Source: Artemia franciscana (Eukaryota > Arthropoda > Branchiopoda > Anostraca > Artemiidae). From it: a DNA stretch of 64,000 nucleotides. Shown piece after piece: positions 13,236 through 23,149 of the stretch. The position numbers and the translations under genes are program-made. The notes beneath the pieces are model-generated. The model saw only the letters and a program-made list of their open reading frames with translations, was not told the origin of the DNA and ran no database searches. The stretch spans positions 36,634,827-36,698,826 of the forward strand of contig NC_088880.1 of the NCBI RefSeq assembly GCF_032884065.1, given 5' to 3'. How positions within the stretch are numbered: the stretch's first letter is position 1; every line of letters begins with the position of its first letter.

Positions 13236-13306
13236 ATCCCGCAAATCGTCCCCAACTAGACTACACATTGTTTATTGACATTAATCAGTTAAAGCGGAAA
13301 TTATGA
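13236..13306 (+). other. Possible alternative 3' splice site and short alternative exon
   Basis: A strong polypyrimidine tract (13205-13231) ends in TATAG at 13235. Splicing exon 5273-5403 to 13236 keeps the same phase (G + AT = Asp). It reads D-P-A-N-R-P and 18 further codons to a TGA at 13304-13306, before the PNT domain. This would give a protein of about 63 residues without a PNT domain. No transcript evidence is available here, so it may be only a decoy acceptor. Confidence 0.3.
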
Positions 13307-13366
13307 GTCTGCTAATTATATCCTGTTATTGTCACACTTTAGACTTGAACAAAGCCTATTTTTCAG

Positions 13367-13584
13367 ATCCTCGTCTATGGTCGCGTGCCCATGTTTCCCT
13401 CTGGCTGGTGGAAATGGCCAAGAAACACAATCTACCGGATGTCAAAGTCGAAAGATTCCCGATGAATGGAAAGGCGCTATGCTTAATGACTGTTGATATG
13501 TTTATCTCTCGCGTTCCAGTTGGTGGAAAACTGCTTTTTAAAGATTTCCAGTGCCGATTAGCTACAGCAATTTATTCATTATGA
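13367..13584 (+). CDS. Terminal exon: SAM/Pointed (PNT) domain, EDL/MAE-like
   Basis: The exon follows an acceptor at 13365-13366 ('cctatttttcag') and reads to TGA at 13582-13584. Joined to 5273-5403 it gives a 112-residue protein if the ATG at 5283 is used. Residues 41-110 show the Pointed-domain signature: DPRLWSRAHV at the start, WL at helix 2, FPMNGKALCLM at 71-81, and F-x-x-R-V-P-x-G-G-x-L-L at 86-97. PNT domains in ETS-family regulators mediate protein-protein contacts and MAP-kinase docking in the nucleus. The stop comes two residues after the domain, so no ETS DNA-binding domain can follow in this transcript. In Drosophila that arrangement is EDL (MAE), which binds Pointed and Yan and modulates RTK/ERK output. 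A PNT exon of a Yan- or Pointed-type gene with an alternative end is the main other reading. Confidence 0.85.
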
Positions 13585-13846
13585 CAACAGTTGGAGGTCA
13601 GTAGTGTGCTCCTTATGTCAATGAATTACTTATAGGATAAACAGTATTACCATGTCTCAGCCAACAAGATTGACTTCGATTAACATCTACCTGCTGCACA
13701 ATTCTGTTGAAAGAGAATTTACCTTTTAAAATTATTCATAATCAAAGATTCATCCAAAATGTATTTACTAATTCAAACTAGTAATCCCTGGAGATCGAGA
13801 ACAAGCTCAGAATTTAGTATCATGAACATCAGCAAGACCATTGAAA

Positions 13847-13852
13847 AATAAA
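13847..13852 (+). terminator. Candidate poly(A) signal of the PNT-domain gene
   Basis: AATAAA about 263 nt after the stop codon, the first canonical hexamer on the plus strand there. Further AATAAA-like motifs occur near 14120-14130. Confidence 0.4.
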
Positions 13853-16367
13853 TCAATTCAGCCAGAATCACGGCTCTAGCTTTTTGTGAAGTAGGATGGC
13901 CAAAGCCAATCCTAATATGCTGCAGAGGAAAATTTGAGCCCCTACCAAAGAATTCTGAAAGGGATCTATATTTATGTTTATTATATCCAAACTGGATCAT
14001 ATTCATATGATCAGCTATAGACCCCTTCTCCTCTGAAAAAATAAGACCTATTGAAACAGAGGCTGGGCTAGTTTAACAGGATTTTGATTATTCCATGCCT
14101 AACGGTCAACATTTTCCCCCATAAATAAAGTTACTTGACACGCCCAACATTTCCAAACCCAGGCATGTACAACAAGAATATCAGATATCACCCCTCGGAG
14201 CCACAGTGATTTGTTTTGCAAAAATTTTCTATGTTAATTTATCGCCGCCGCTTATTTACTTAGAAATGTAATGATTTAATAATGGGCAGACGACCTTGGA
14301 ACCTATCGTCCACCAAGCCAAAAATATTCAAGTAGAAGAACTGAAAGACAATGCCATGGAAAAGTGGTAATATACCATAGTGATCAAGTGATATACCATT
14401 GTGATACATCAAGAGGTAAAAGTCTAGCCTTATATGGGCAGCCGGCCTATCAGCTGTCGTGAATACAGTTAAACTTGGACATGTAATTAAATAATAGGGG
14501 CAATCAAAGAGGATTATCCATACACTCTGGGTTCAATTGGTAGAATTTGATGCTGAAGGAGAAAAACAACAACAGTTTGACTTATTTCATAGTTTTATAG
14601 ATGTTGACAAAAGTCTGTAAAACACAATGAATTAACAAAAGAGGAAACTCTTCGCATATTCTGTTGCAGAAAATATTCCAAATTTTAATCGAAAAAGGAG
14701 AAAAATTAAAAAAGAATAGAGATGTGGTTGGTAGCTTCGTATCAGGGACCATGAATATGGATGGAAATGGGAAAGGGGTTGAGGTATCTATGATATTTTA
14801 TTTGTTGTTACGATACGGGTAGATAACCCATACCATCTTCTTCAATTCTTAGAATATCCTAGTTCTTCTAGAATCTCGGCTCTTACATTAAAAAATAAAA
14901 TCCAGCAAAAAAATGATCAGATTAAGCTCATAATAGATTTTTACAACTCTATAAATTTCATTAATAAAATTGCATTACTAATAGCGGAAGCAACTATTCA
15001 GAGCTAAAATACCAGATTTTAGATGGATGGAATCAGGAATGAGGCTTTCGTCACAAGATTTACTTTAATGGGTGAGGAGGCTTTTTATATTCTCATGTAT
15101 TTTAATGTGTGATTCATTAATATTTTAATAGGAGGCCTTGGGCTAATTAGAAGGTAGTCCCAGCCTGCTTTTATAAACTGCTCTTTTCTTTTATTTATTA
15201 TGTGTTTGACGGGTTTTAAAGTATTGCTCTTTTGTCTAGTTTAGAAGTGTATATTGTCTAATAAATATTTAATTCTAGAATGAACCGTATTCTAGTTTTT
15301 GGTTGTATTGCTTTATTTTTTCTTGAATTGTGATAAATGTATTTCTTATCCACAAGGGTGTCAATGGAGAGGGGAGGAGGGGGATTGTACCCCTAGATTT
15401 TGAGGAAATTATTTTGTGTTCTATTCCATTGAAGAAATTGAAAAAGATAAGAACATTTTGTTTTTTATCTTCGTTTAAAAATTGAAACAATCCTTCCCCC
15501 TATATGTTCATGAATTGGGGCCATGTTTGTTCAGAGAATTAGGGTTCAGGGCAGATATTAACAATCTCCAGGACAATTACAGGCTGAGGAGACTGATACC
15601 AAGTTTATTAAGAATTTATTTTCAAATCTAATGTAAAGGAAATGCTATAAGCCCTATTATATCTTTTTTTGTCGCAAATTTTATAAAAAGCTTTCGGTAA
15701 GATGACGATATACCCATAGTTAAATGGTGTCGCTTGTGATAACTGAATATATTTTAGATTACTTTTGTTTTAGGCAATTTTTCATACAATTAATACAGTG
15801 GTGTATTCCCTTTACAGTATGACATTGCGTGTGCCCGCTTTCAATATCTTGTATTAAGAAAATATTGAAGGGGAAGGGATTATTTTATCACCTTCAACAT
15901 TATAACCCTAATAATTCAGAGAAACAAACAAACTTACGAAGATCCTTTTACGACCTAAACGGCCTAAGAACTGAAGAGAGATTTCCGATCTAAGATCAAG
16001 AAGACAGCCCCCTCCTCCCAATATAAAATTTATCAATATATTTCTAATGTTTTTACCTCTTACTCTTATAATTTGATATTTATTTATGATGTAAAACACT
16101 ATTGTTTTTTGGTAAACCGATATTATTCGTAAAAAGCTACAAAAATGTAGTAAATGTTAAAATAAGGTGCATTGGATGCCGCTCTTTCTCCCAATATGGG
16201 CCCCCATTTTGCAGCTTCTCTTTCCCCTCTCTAGATTTGGAAAGTCTTCTTGCTAAAAAAATATATTTCCATTTACAAATTTTTATCTATTGCTTGTGAA
16301 AATGAACTCACCAACTATATGAAATCGTTTCACACGAGGTTGTCATTTCGATGACCTTGGCAAATTG

Positions 16368-16462
16368 TAAAAACAAAATTTTGTAAAAAACTGTTTTTTA
16401 CAGTTTTTTGTTTTTGTAAAAAACAAAAAAAATTGTAAAAAACAATTTTGTAAAAACAAAAT
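16368..16462. repeat. A/T-rich palindromic repeat
   Basis: Alternating blocks of 'ttttgtaaaaaac' and its reverse complement 'gttttttacaaaa' type sequence over about 95 bp, able to fold into several short hairpins. Confidence 0.7.
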
Positions 16463-17302
16463 CGCAGGATGGTTCAGCGACTTAACGACATTCGAGTATA
16501 ACATACATATAAGAAAACTGGTATAATGTAGAGACATAATAGAGTTTAAATTCTATGCCGATTTTAGAGAAAATTTGAGTTTTCGAGTAACTGTTGCATG
16601 AATTCACTTGATTATATTTCTGAAATAAACGGCTCATGCAGAGGGAGGGTTTTTTGGCTTCTTTCCACAAGGTATCAACATTTTGTCAGTTCCAAACATA
16701 GTTACCAAGATTTTTCATAAATTAACATACTTTTGTGTTTTTTTCCTATTGATTAATGCGTTTCTGAATGCTTGCCCAGGGGCACCAATTCACAAGGGGA
16801 TAGGTAAGGATTAAAATTATATATGATGATACAAAAGAAAATGCATTTTTCCAAGTATATAAGACAATAATATCATCCTCCCCAATTGCCACCTCGTAAT
16901 TACCTAATTTATTTTTGGACAGCTCTTGTATATATTTATTAAGACAAACTTTACTGTGCACTTTTCAATCTATACAAACTGTTTTTATGTGTATTTTTTT
17001 TTTCATGAAACAACAGGATTTTTTACATATATTAGACTGATACAAATCAATTACTCAACTTCTAAAGTTTATGCATTGATTTTTCATGAACATGAACAAT
17101 TTTTCAGTTTTTCCATTTTTTCCCGAGTATATAAATCTGTATTTTACAAATATGCGCGGAAAACACTAATGTTTGAGGGAGTAGAATGTCTTAAAATAAT
17201 TTAAAAAAATATTTTTAGTCACATTATGTTTCAGTTTATCAAGGGGAAGTCCTTTGAGCCCCTTTTGATGGAGGAATTCTTTTTGTGCTGCCTAGCAAGC
17301 AC

Positions 17303-17303
<1 letters not shown>

Positions 17304-17376
<73 letters not shown>
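17304..17376. repeat. (TA)n microsatellite
   Basis: About 73 bp of alternating TA with one C interruption near 17360. Confidence 0.95.
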
Positions 17377-18052
17377 GAATATTATTATATCTTGGGAAAC
17401 AGGAACATTTGTAATATGTTATAGCAAACTGATAAAAACGTTTTGAGATTGATTTGATTTTTTTTATGACTGTGAATCAAGCACCAATTTACTTTATAAC
17501 TGTGGCACGAAAGAAGTGGACTGTGGCACTTTTTCAAGGCTTTGGGTTGTGTTTGGGTGAGTCCAAGTTTCGAGTCTCGAACACTAGCTAGGTACCAAAG
17601 AAGTGTTTAGATTTAGTTTTACTATATGAGTTTTGTGTTTTTTCTAGTCATTTTGCTTTTTTACGAGTTTTAAAAATAATGTTTTGGACATTTTTTCTAT
17701 TGTCATAAATTCTTATTTGTTGTGTTTAAACAGAATAAAAATATATCTGAGAATGCTTTTATCTTTTCAATTTAGGATATCGTATTTTAGCTTGACTCAA
17801 GTTGAACTGCATCAATGGACTTTATAAGCTTAGTGTCATCGACAACAGTTTAGTTACCAATGATTAGCGCCATAGAAAATGTCTTGCCTTGTCTGATTTT
17901 TGATGCGCTATAATTGAGAGCAGAGGAACTACTGCTCAGAATGTGCAACCAAATGAGCCCACCCCTAATTTTTTACGACCATCCGTTTTACAATAGGAAC
18001 TGAAAAACTGTATATAGGATAAGTCGTCACTTAGTGTTATTAAATAAAAATA

Positions 18053-18531
18053 ATATGAAAAAAACTTCGTTTTCTTAAAGAGTTAAAGAGGCCGCGTCCC
18101 AAAGTCGAACCTTAAAACGTACAGGAATTAGGGGAGGCAGAAGGGGGGCTGCCGCCCCCCAAACTCCCCGCTTTTAAAGACTCTTTTGTACAGGGATTTT
18201 TGTTGTGGGGGGTTGCTGCCCCCCTAACCCCCCGCTCTTGGCTTCGGAAAGGCCCTCTTTTAATTAACAAAAAATTGAAATGAATGAATAATGTAGTAAC
18301 TTCGAAAAATGTTAAACACAAGAGGACAGGAGAACCATTGCGCCGAAACTAGTAATTAGTAACAATGAAGTCCCCCCCACAACAAAAAACCTGTACAAAA
18401 GAGTCTTTAAAAGCGAGGGGTTTGGGGGGCGGCAGCCCCCCAACTGCCTCTCCTAGTTCCTGTACGTTTTAAGGTTCGACTTTGGGACGCAGCTTCTTTA
18501 ACTCTTTAAGAAAACGAAGTTTTTTTCATAT
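18053..18531. mobile_element. IR element, about 480 bp, copy 1
   Basis: Inverted arms 18053-18165 and about 18405-18531 begin and end with 'atatgaaaaaaacttcg' and its complement. They continue through 'cttaaagagttaa', 'aaagtcgaaccttaaaacg', a G/C-rich hairpin segment and 'aaagactcttttgtacagg'. The unique centre of about 200 bp contains 'cttcggaaaggccctcttt' and 'gcgccgaaactagtaatta'. It has no ORF of note, so this is a non-autonomous foldback or MITE-like element. A partial arm repeats at 18585-18655. Copy 2 is at 30620-31086. Confidence 0.85.
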
Positions 18532-18584
18532 AATTTCTGTACGTTTTTCTACAATTCATGGTGGATTTAATTTAATAATTCCTG

Positions 18585-18660
18585 TACTCCTCGTACAGGA
18601 ATTAGGAGAGGAAGTTGGGTGGCTGCCGCCCCCCAACCCCCCCGCTTTTAAATCATTGTA
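18585..18660. repeat. Solo arm fragment of the IR element
   Basis: 'gtacaggaattaggagagg' followed by the G/C-rich segment and 'cccgcttttaaa', matching the arm of the element at 18053. Confidence 0.75.
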
Positions 18661-18795
18661 TAAAATAGAAAAAAATACATAGAATGACCGAAATGTTTCT
18701 TTTGCTCATAAGAAGCTAATATTCTGTTATCTGTCAAATGATAAGCAGTCCAGGTCTTTAACCTGGATTTTTTTCATATTTTGTGAAAAAAAAAC

Positions 18796-18868
18796 CGCCC
18801 GATAGGGGACTTGAACCCTTGACCCGAGGATTAAAAGTCCCACGCTCTATCGACTGAGCTAACCATCT
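18796..18868 (-). tRNA. tRNA-Lys(UUU)-like pseudogene
   Basis: The minus-strand 73-nt sequence has a good D arm (GCTC AGTCGATA GAGC), an anticodon arm with loop CTTTTAA (anticodon UUU), a TTCAAGT T-loop and a run of nine Ts directly downstream, as a Pol III terminator. The 3' acceptor strand is ATCGGGC, but the 5' strand reads AGATGGT instead of the GCCCGAT needed to pair. One T-stem pair is also mismatched. The promoter boxes are intact but the acceptor stem is broken, so I call it a decayed tRNA-Lys copy or tRNA-derived head. Confidence 0.65.
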
Positions 18869-18929
18869 GCATGTGTGTCAATATAACTTTTAAAAATTTC
18901 AAATTAACATGGGCTTTTATGGAGAAATG

Positions 18930-19590
18930 GGTTAATTAAGTGGCTAATGCGTGGTTTCTGGAAAACAGGGAAGGAGTTATCGGATCAAGCTGAAATTTCG
19001 CGGATAAGCTCCTGGGCCATAGGGGACCTTAACTTGTGAATTTCAGCCCAATCGGACAACGTTAAAGGGGGGGGGGGTTGGGGGGTCGAAAGTTTCGGGG
19101 GTTAAGATTTTCCTACGAAACTTTCAAAGAAACCTACTCGGAGAATTCCGCATCGAATGAGTCTTCGTACACCCAGATCCGATGTCGGCTGTGACCTGTA
19201 GGCGTGGCAGAAAAAAAAGAATATGAAAATTAAGTGGCTATGCGTGGTTTCTGGAAAACAGGGAAGGAGCTATCGGATCGAGGGCCTTCCTCGATAAGCT
19301 TCCTTCTAAGCTCCTTGGCCCTAGGGGACCTTAACTTGTGAATTTCAGCCCGATCGGACAACGTTAAAGGGGGGCTGGGGTTGGTGGGTCGAAACTTTCG
19401 GCCAGATTTTCCCCATGAAGGAAAAGTCGGAGGGGAATGAAATTTGGCAGCTTTCTTAGTTGGAGCTCGGGCTACGAAAAGCATCCCTTCCCATCCCTCT
19501 GCGACTACTGGAACCGAAGATCGCTTAACATTGTCGTGGTTCGCCTCTTTATAGAGGCACGAGTGTGCCTCCTTGAAAAACAAGTTTTTT
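18930..19590. repeat. R3 repeat block, copy 1
   Basis: Matches 31680-32175. The landmarks are 'gcgtggtttctggaaaaca', 'aggggaccttaacttgtga', 'cggacaacgttaaag', 'tcttcgtacacccagatcc' and, near the right end, a perfect 6-bp hairpin GCCTCT-TTAT-AGAGGC. It contains an internal partial duplication (18938-19062 and 19231-19370). The 117-codon minus-strand ORF here and the 73-codon one in copy 2 are homologous readings of the repeat. The block lies on the 5' side of a tRNA-like gene, in the same arrangement as copy 2. Confidence 0.8.
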
Positions 19591-19760
19591 TTTAACTGGA
19601 AGTAAGGAGCGACATTAAAACTTAAAACGCACAGAAATTACTTTGTATATGAAAGAGGCTGCTACCTCATCAACGCCCCGTTCTTTACGCTAAAGTTTGA
19701 CTCTTTCTCTCAATTCTTCTTTTTAAAACAGCAAAAAATTTTAGCGTAAAAAGCGGGGCG
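19575..19760. repeat. Partial R1 tail palindrome
   Basis: Carries the left arm ('ggaagtaaggagcgacatt' through 'gcgtaaag') and only the innermost part of the right arm. The rest is lost. Confidence 0.75.
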
Positions 19761-19769
19761 TTCTTATAA

Positions 19770-19925
19770 CGAGCAGAAATTAAATCGAATATTCAAGTCA
19801 CGCTTAAAACGAATAAAAATCACAACAAATGCGAGTTTAGTTACTAATCCCTCACTGTTCCCTTAACCGTAAGAGCCGTAAAGCCTATTGCGGCATATGC
19901 GCTTTACTAAAAATATATGTATTAT
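19770..19925. repeat. Dispersed AT-rich repeat, copy 2
   Basis: Diverged copy of the block at 5870-6200 (shared 'aaaatcac', 'taaagcctattgcg', 'gctttacta'). Confidence 0.55.
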
Positions 19926-20079
19926 TCTCTTCACATTTATAATATTACAAGATTGAAAAAAAGTTATGCTTAAACTTTATGAAGTTATACTTGATACTTT
20001 ATTAAGTATAATATATGAAAACATTATACTTTTTCGCATTTATAAAACAAAACAACAACAAAAAACACAGTATTGTATT

Positions 20080-21275
20080 TTTGTACAGGGTTAGACAACT
20101 TGCAAAATTTACACCATTTACCCCAGGGGGTCTGGGGGCTTGGTCATCCCAAGAGGTTTTTGACTTTGGCTTTTCGACGATGACTTTCAGCAGATTTTCA
20201 TCAGATGACTTTTCCGCAGATGGCATTCCACAATTTTGGTCAAACGTCTTTGGGGAGAAAGCACCCGAAACAGGCATGAGAAAGGGACTGGGTGCCCACT
20301 AACAGTTTTTCAACATTCCCCTTAACATACTCTGAAAGCTTAAACTTAATAAGCCCAGCCGTTCTTCATATAATTCAGATACTCCTTTTAGATATATTTA
20401 ATTCAGATAGTGCCTTTTGATTTGGTTCTTCATGCCCCTACATATTCCCTGAAGTTTAATTTTACTACCCCTTCTTTTTCAAACCCACCAAGATTAAAAA
20501 CATCCCCCCTTTTCTTACGATAAATTCGGCACGTAAAAAAACGAATTGTACAAATTACGATGATAAATCCTACATGCAAACATTGGACAAATTTTATAAT
20601 TTACAATCCTTGCCAAGGGGTTGTGGTGGGCCATAGTATCCGCGGAAGCGTAGTATTAAACCTTTTGACTATTTTCACCAGTATTGAGGGGAGTAGCACC
20701 TAAAGAGAGCAAAAGTAGAGGGTTTCGGTCGCCCTCCAATCATTCTTCAACATTCCCTGAAAATACCCTGAAAGTTTAAACTTAGTACCCTCAGCTGTTC
20801 CTTTTCAGGAAATGTTGATATTCCCTTTTGACAACTAGCAAGCACATGGTGTGTTTTGGTTGTTCTCAGCGTCCATCTCAACATTTCCTTAAGTTTCACT
20901 TTCATACCGGAGTCCTGTTCAGAGACCCAGGATAAAACATGCCCTTTTACAAAAAAAAACCCTTATATGCTAACATTAGGCAACTTGTAAAGCTTACAGT
21001 CCCTGTACCGGGGGCTTTGGGGAGTTATGTCAACCGCCGAGGCAAAGTTATTCAACCTTTGGACTATTCGGAACAAGATGCCTGTCTGAAAATTTTGATC
21101 GGATGCATTCGGGGAAAAAACCCATGAGATGGGAATTGGTTTCCCTCTGATCACTTTAGACTCTTAAAAAGGGCAATAGAAATATCAATTTCCAAACACA
21201 AGATCCCCCTCTGAAGTTTATACGACCACCCTTTCCATATGATTGCCTCTGGGGAAAATAATTATGATAATAAAT
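20080..21275. repeat. R2 repeat, copy 2
   Basis: Longest R2 copy. It consists of repeated sub-blocks of the type 'caacttgcaaa...ccagggggtctggggg...ttggactatt...gatcggatgcattcgggg'. The minus-strand readings at 20002-20277 and 20963-21154 share a peptide pattern (FSPN-x-x-DQNF, ILFRIV, NNF, PQSPR, CKLYKL) with the plus-strand reading of R1 at 21746-21946. This shows the two repeats are inverted relatives. It abuts R1 copy B directly. Confidence 0.8.
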
Positions 21276-21276
21276 A

Positions 21277-22920
21277 TCAAACAGTTCGTGGTAACGAGCT
21301 GTAGTAAGGAGCGACCCGGCTCAATAGTAACCGAAACTGTAAAAATGGAATTTTGATGCCACATCAAAAGCATCGCATTTTAATGCTGATTTTAAATATA
21401 TAAGTTTCATTAAGATTAGTCGTACCATTCAAAAGTTACGAGCCTGAGAATATTTGCCTCATTTTAGAAAATAGGGGAGAACACCCCCTAAAAGTCATAC
21501 GATCTTAACGAAAATCACACCATCAGATTCAACGTATCAGAGAACCGTTTTGTAGAAGTTTCAAGCCCCTATCTATAAAAATGTGGAATTCCACATTTTT
21601 TGCCAGAAGACAAATCACGGATGCGTGTTTATTTGTTTTGTTGTTGTTGTTTTTCCACAAGGGTGATCGCATCGACTCAGGGGTCTTAGAATGTCGCGAA
21701 AGGGCTCGTTCTAACGGATATCAAAAGTTCTAGTGCCCTTTTTTCGTGACCAAAAATTGGAGGGCACCTAGAACCTCTTCCACGCTTATTTTTTCCCCTA
21801 AGTCACCAGATCAAAATTCTGAGATAGCCATTTTATTCACCATAGTCGAAAAACCTAATAACTATGTCTTTGGGGACGACTTACTCCCCCGCAGTCCCCG
21901 TGGGAGGAGCTGCAAGCTACAAACTTTGACCTGTTTTTACATATAGTAATGGTTACTGGGAAAAGTACATACGTTTTCAGTGGGATTTTTTTTTTTGGTT
22001 TGGGGGATAGTTGAAGGGGGGGGGGGGGGTTACGTGGGAGGATATTTCCATGGAGGAACTTCTCATGGGGGAAGAGACTTTCAATGGAGGGGGCGCAGGA
22101 TTTTCTAGCATTATTTTAAAAAACAATGAAAAACAGATATGAAAAGTTTTTTCTACTGAAAGTGAGGAGCAGCATTAAAACTTAAAACGAAGAGAAATTA
22201 TTACGCATATGAGGGGTTGACCTCTTCGTAATATTTACGCTCAACTATTTTTAGTAATTTCAACTATTTATTCTACGGCCTTTGTGATTCAGGGGTCATT
22301 CTTAAGGAATTGGGACACAATTTAAGCTTTAGTGTAAAGAGCGAGGTATCGACGAGGGGTGAACCCCCTCATATACGCAATAAAAACATACGAATATAGA
22401 AGTTCGCTACGTAAGTTAATTCGTGAGTTACGTATATTTTTTACCTATGAAAACGTTCGCAAAAAATTAAATGTTATAGTTGGTTTTTTAAGTAATCAAA
22501 AACTGAAGGGCAACTAGGCCTCCTCCCTCGCTCCTTTTTTCTTCAAAATCTTCCGATCAAAACTATGTAAAAGCCATTTAGCCCTTTTTAAACATGCATT
22601 AATTCAAAAATGTCCAGAAATTAAACAAAAAAACAAGTTTTTTTTTAAATGAAAATAAGGAGCGAGAATAAAACTTAAAACGAACAGAAATTACTCGGTA
22701 TATGAAAGGGGCTTTTCCTCCTCAACGCCCCGCTCTTTACGCTAAAGTTTTTTACTGTTTTAAAATTTAGAGTCAAGAAAAAGAGTTAAGAGAGACTTTA
22801 GCGTAAAGATCGGGGCGTTGAGGAGGAAAAGCCCCTTTCATATACTGAGTTATTTCTCTTTATTTTAAGTTTTAATCTCGCTCCTTACTTTCATTTAAAA
22901 AAAACTTTTTTTTATTTAAT
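21277..22920 (+). mobile_element. R1 element, copy B
   Basis: Starts TCAAACAG plus terminal hairpin ('cagttcgtggtaacg...'), then 'agtaaggagcgac'. The middle holds the conserved block around 21746-21946 and a poly-G tract near 22018. It ends with a palindrome at 22621-22920. Both palindrome arms carry 'ggagcgaga' where other copies have 'ggagcgaca', and both carry a changed 'actc(g/a)gtata'. The 66-codon ORF in the middle recurs at the same place in other copies, but its frame is broken in copy C, so it is not convincing as a gene. Confidence 0.9.
22621..22920. repeat. Terminal palindrome of R1 copy B
   Basis: Inverted arms of about 125 bp around a short A/T-rich loop near 22755-22790. The arms run from the element end to 'gctctttacgctaaag' and its complement. 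Confidence 0.9.
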
Positions 22921-22929
22921 TACATTTAA

Positions 22930-23149
22930 GCCTTAAGGTTCTTTACAATAGGCAAAGCTAAAGCGTAGCCTCTGATTATTAAACAAAAATAAATCCACAA
23001 AAGAAGTTTTTCAAATAAAGTTAAAAAGCAACATTTACCAAATATTAACAAAAATAAAGTCCAAAGGTTTTCAAAGTGTAAAATTACCATAGATCGCCAT
23101 CAATAAATAAATTAGACCTAAAACGAATAAAAATTACAGTAAATAACAA
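22930..23149 (-). repeat. Dispersed repeat Z, inverted copy
   Basis: Reverse-complement of the block near 25290-25440 ('atttattgatggcgattta', 'ggactttattt') and more loosely of 50400-50560. It lies between R1 copies B and C. Confidence 0.65.

Larger units (their letters stand above)
5404..13366 (+). other. Long intron of the PNT-domain gene
   Basis: About 7.96 kb between the GT at 5404 and the AG at 13365-13366. It contains an AT-rich repeat block at 5870-6200 related to 19770-19920, the 440-bp tandem duplication with (TA)n at 7403-8313, a SINE near 8590-8866, small tandem repeats near 9257 and 9995, and an inverted R1 end fragment near 12290-12450. A second, pyrimidine-rich acceptor ends at 13235. 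No other exon is convincing. The ORFs in this interval are short and without motifs. Confidence 0.6.
13853..18050. other. AT-rich intergenic DNA, no gene recognised
   Basis: No exon with both splice context and a motif was found. The 92-codon plus-strand ORF at 16926 and the several shorter ORFs here are low-complexity F/Y/I/K-rich readings. The interval holds an A/T palindromic repeat (16368-16462) and a (TA)n tract (17304-17376). Confidence 0.5.

Noticed and set aside
19230-19583. 117-codon minus-strand ORF as a gene
   Set aside because: It lies in R3. The copy at 31885-32106 is truncated and begins differently, so the shared peptide reflects repeat DNA.
21746-21946. Recurrent 66-codon ORF in R1 copies as a conserved gene
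   Set aside because: Similarity follows the DNA identity of the repeat. The frame is broken in copy C and the start differs between copies. Kept only as evidence for the R1-R2 relationship.
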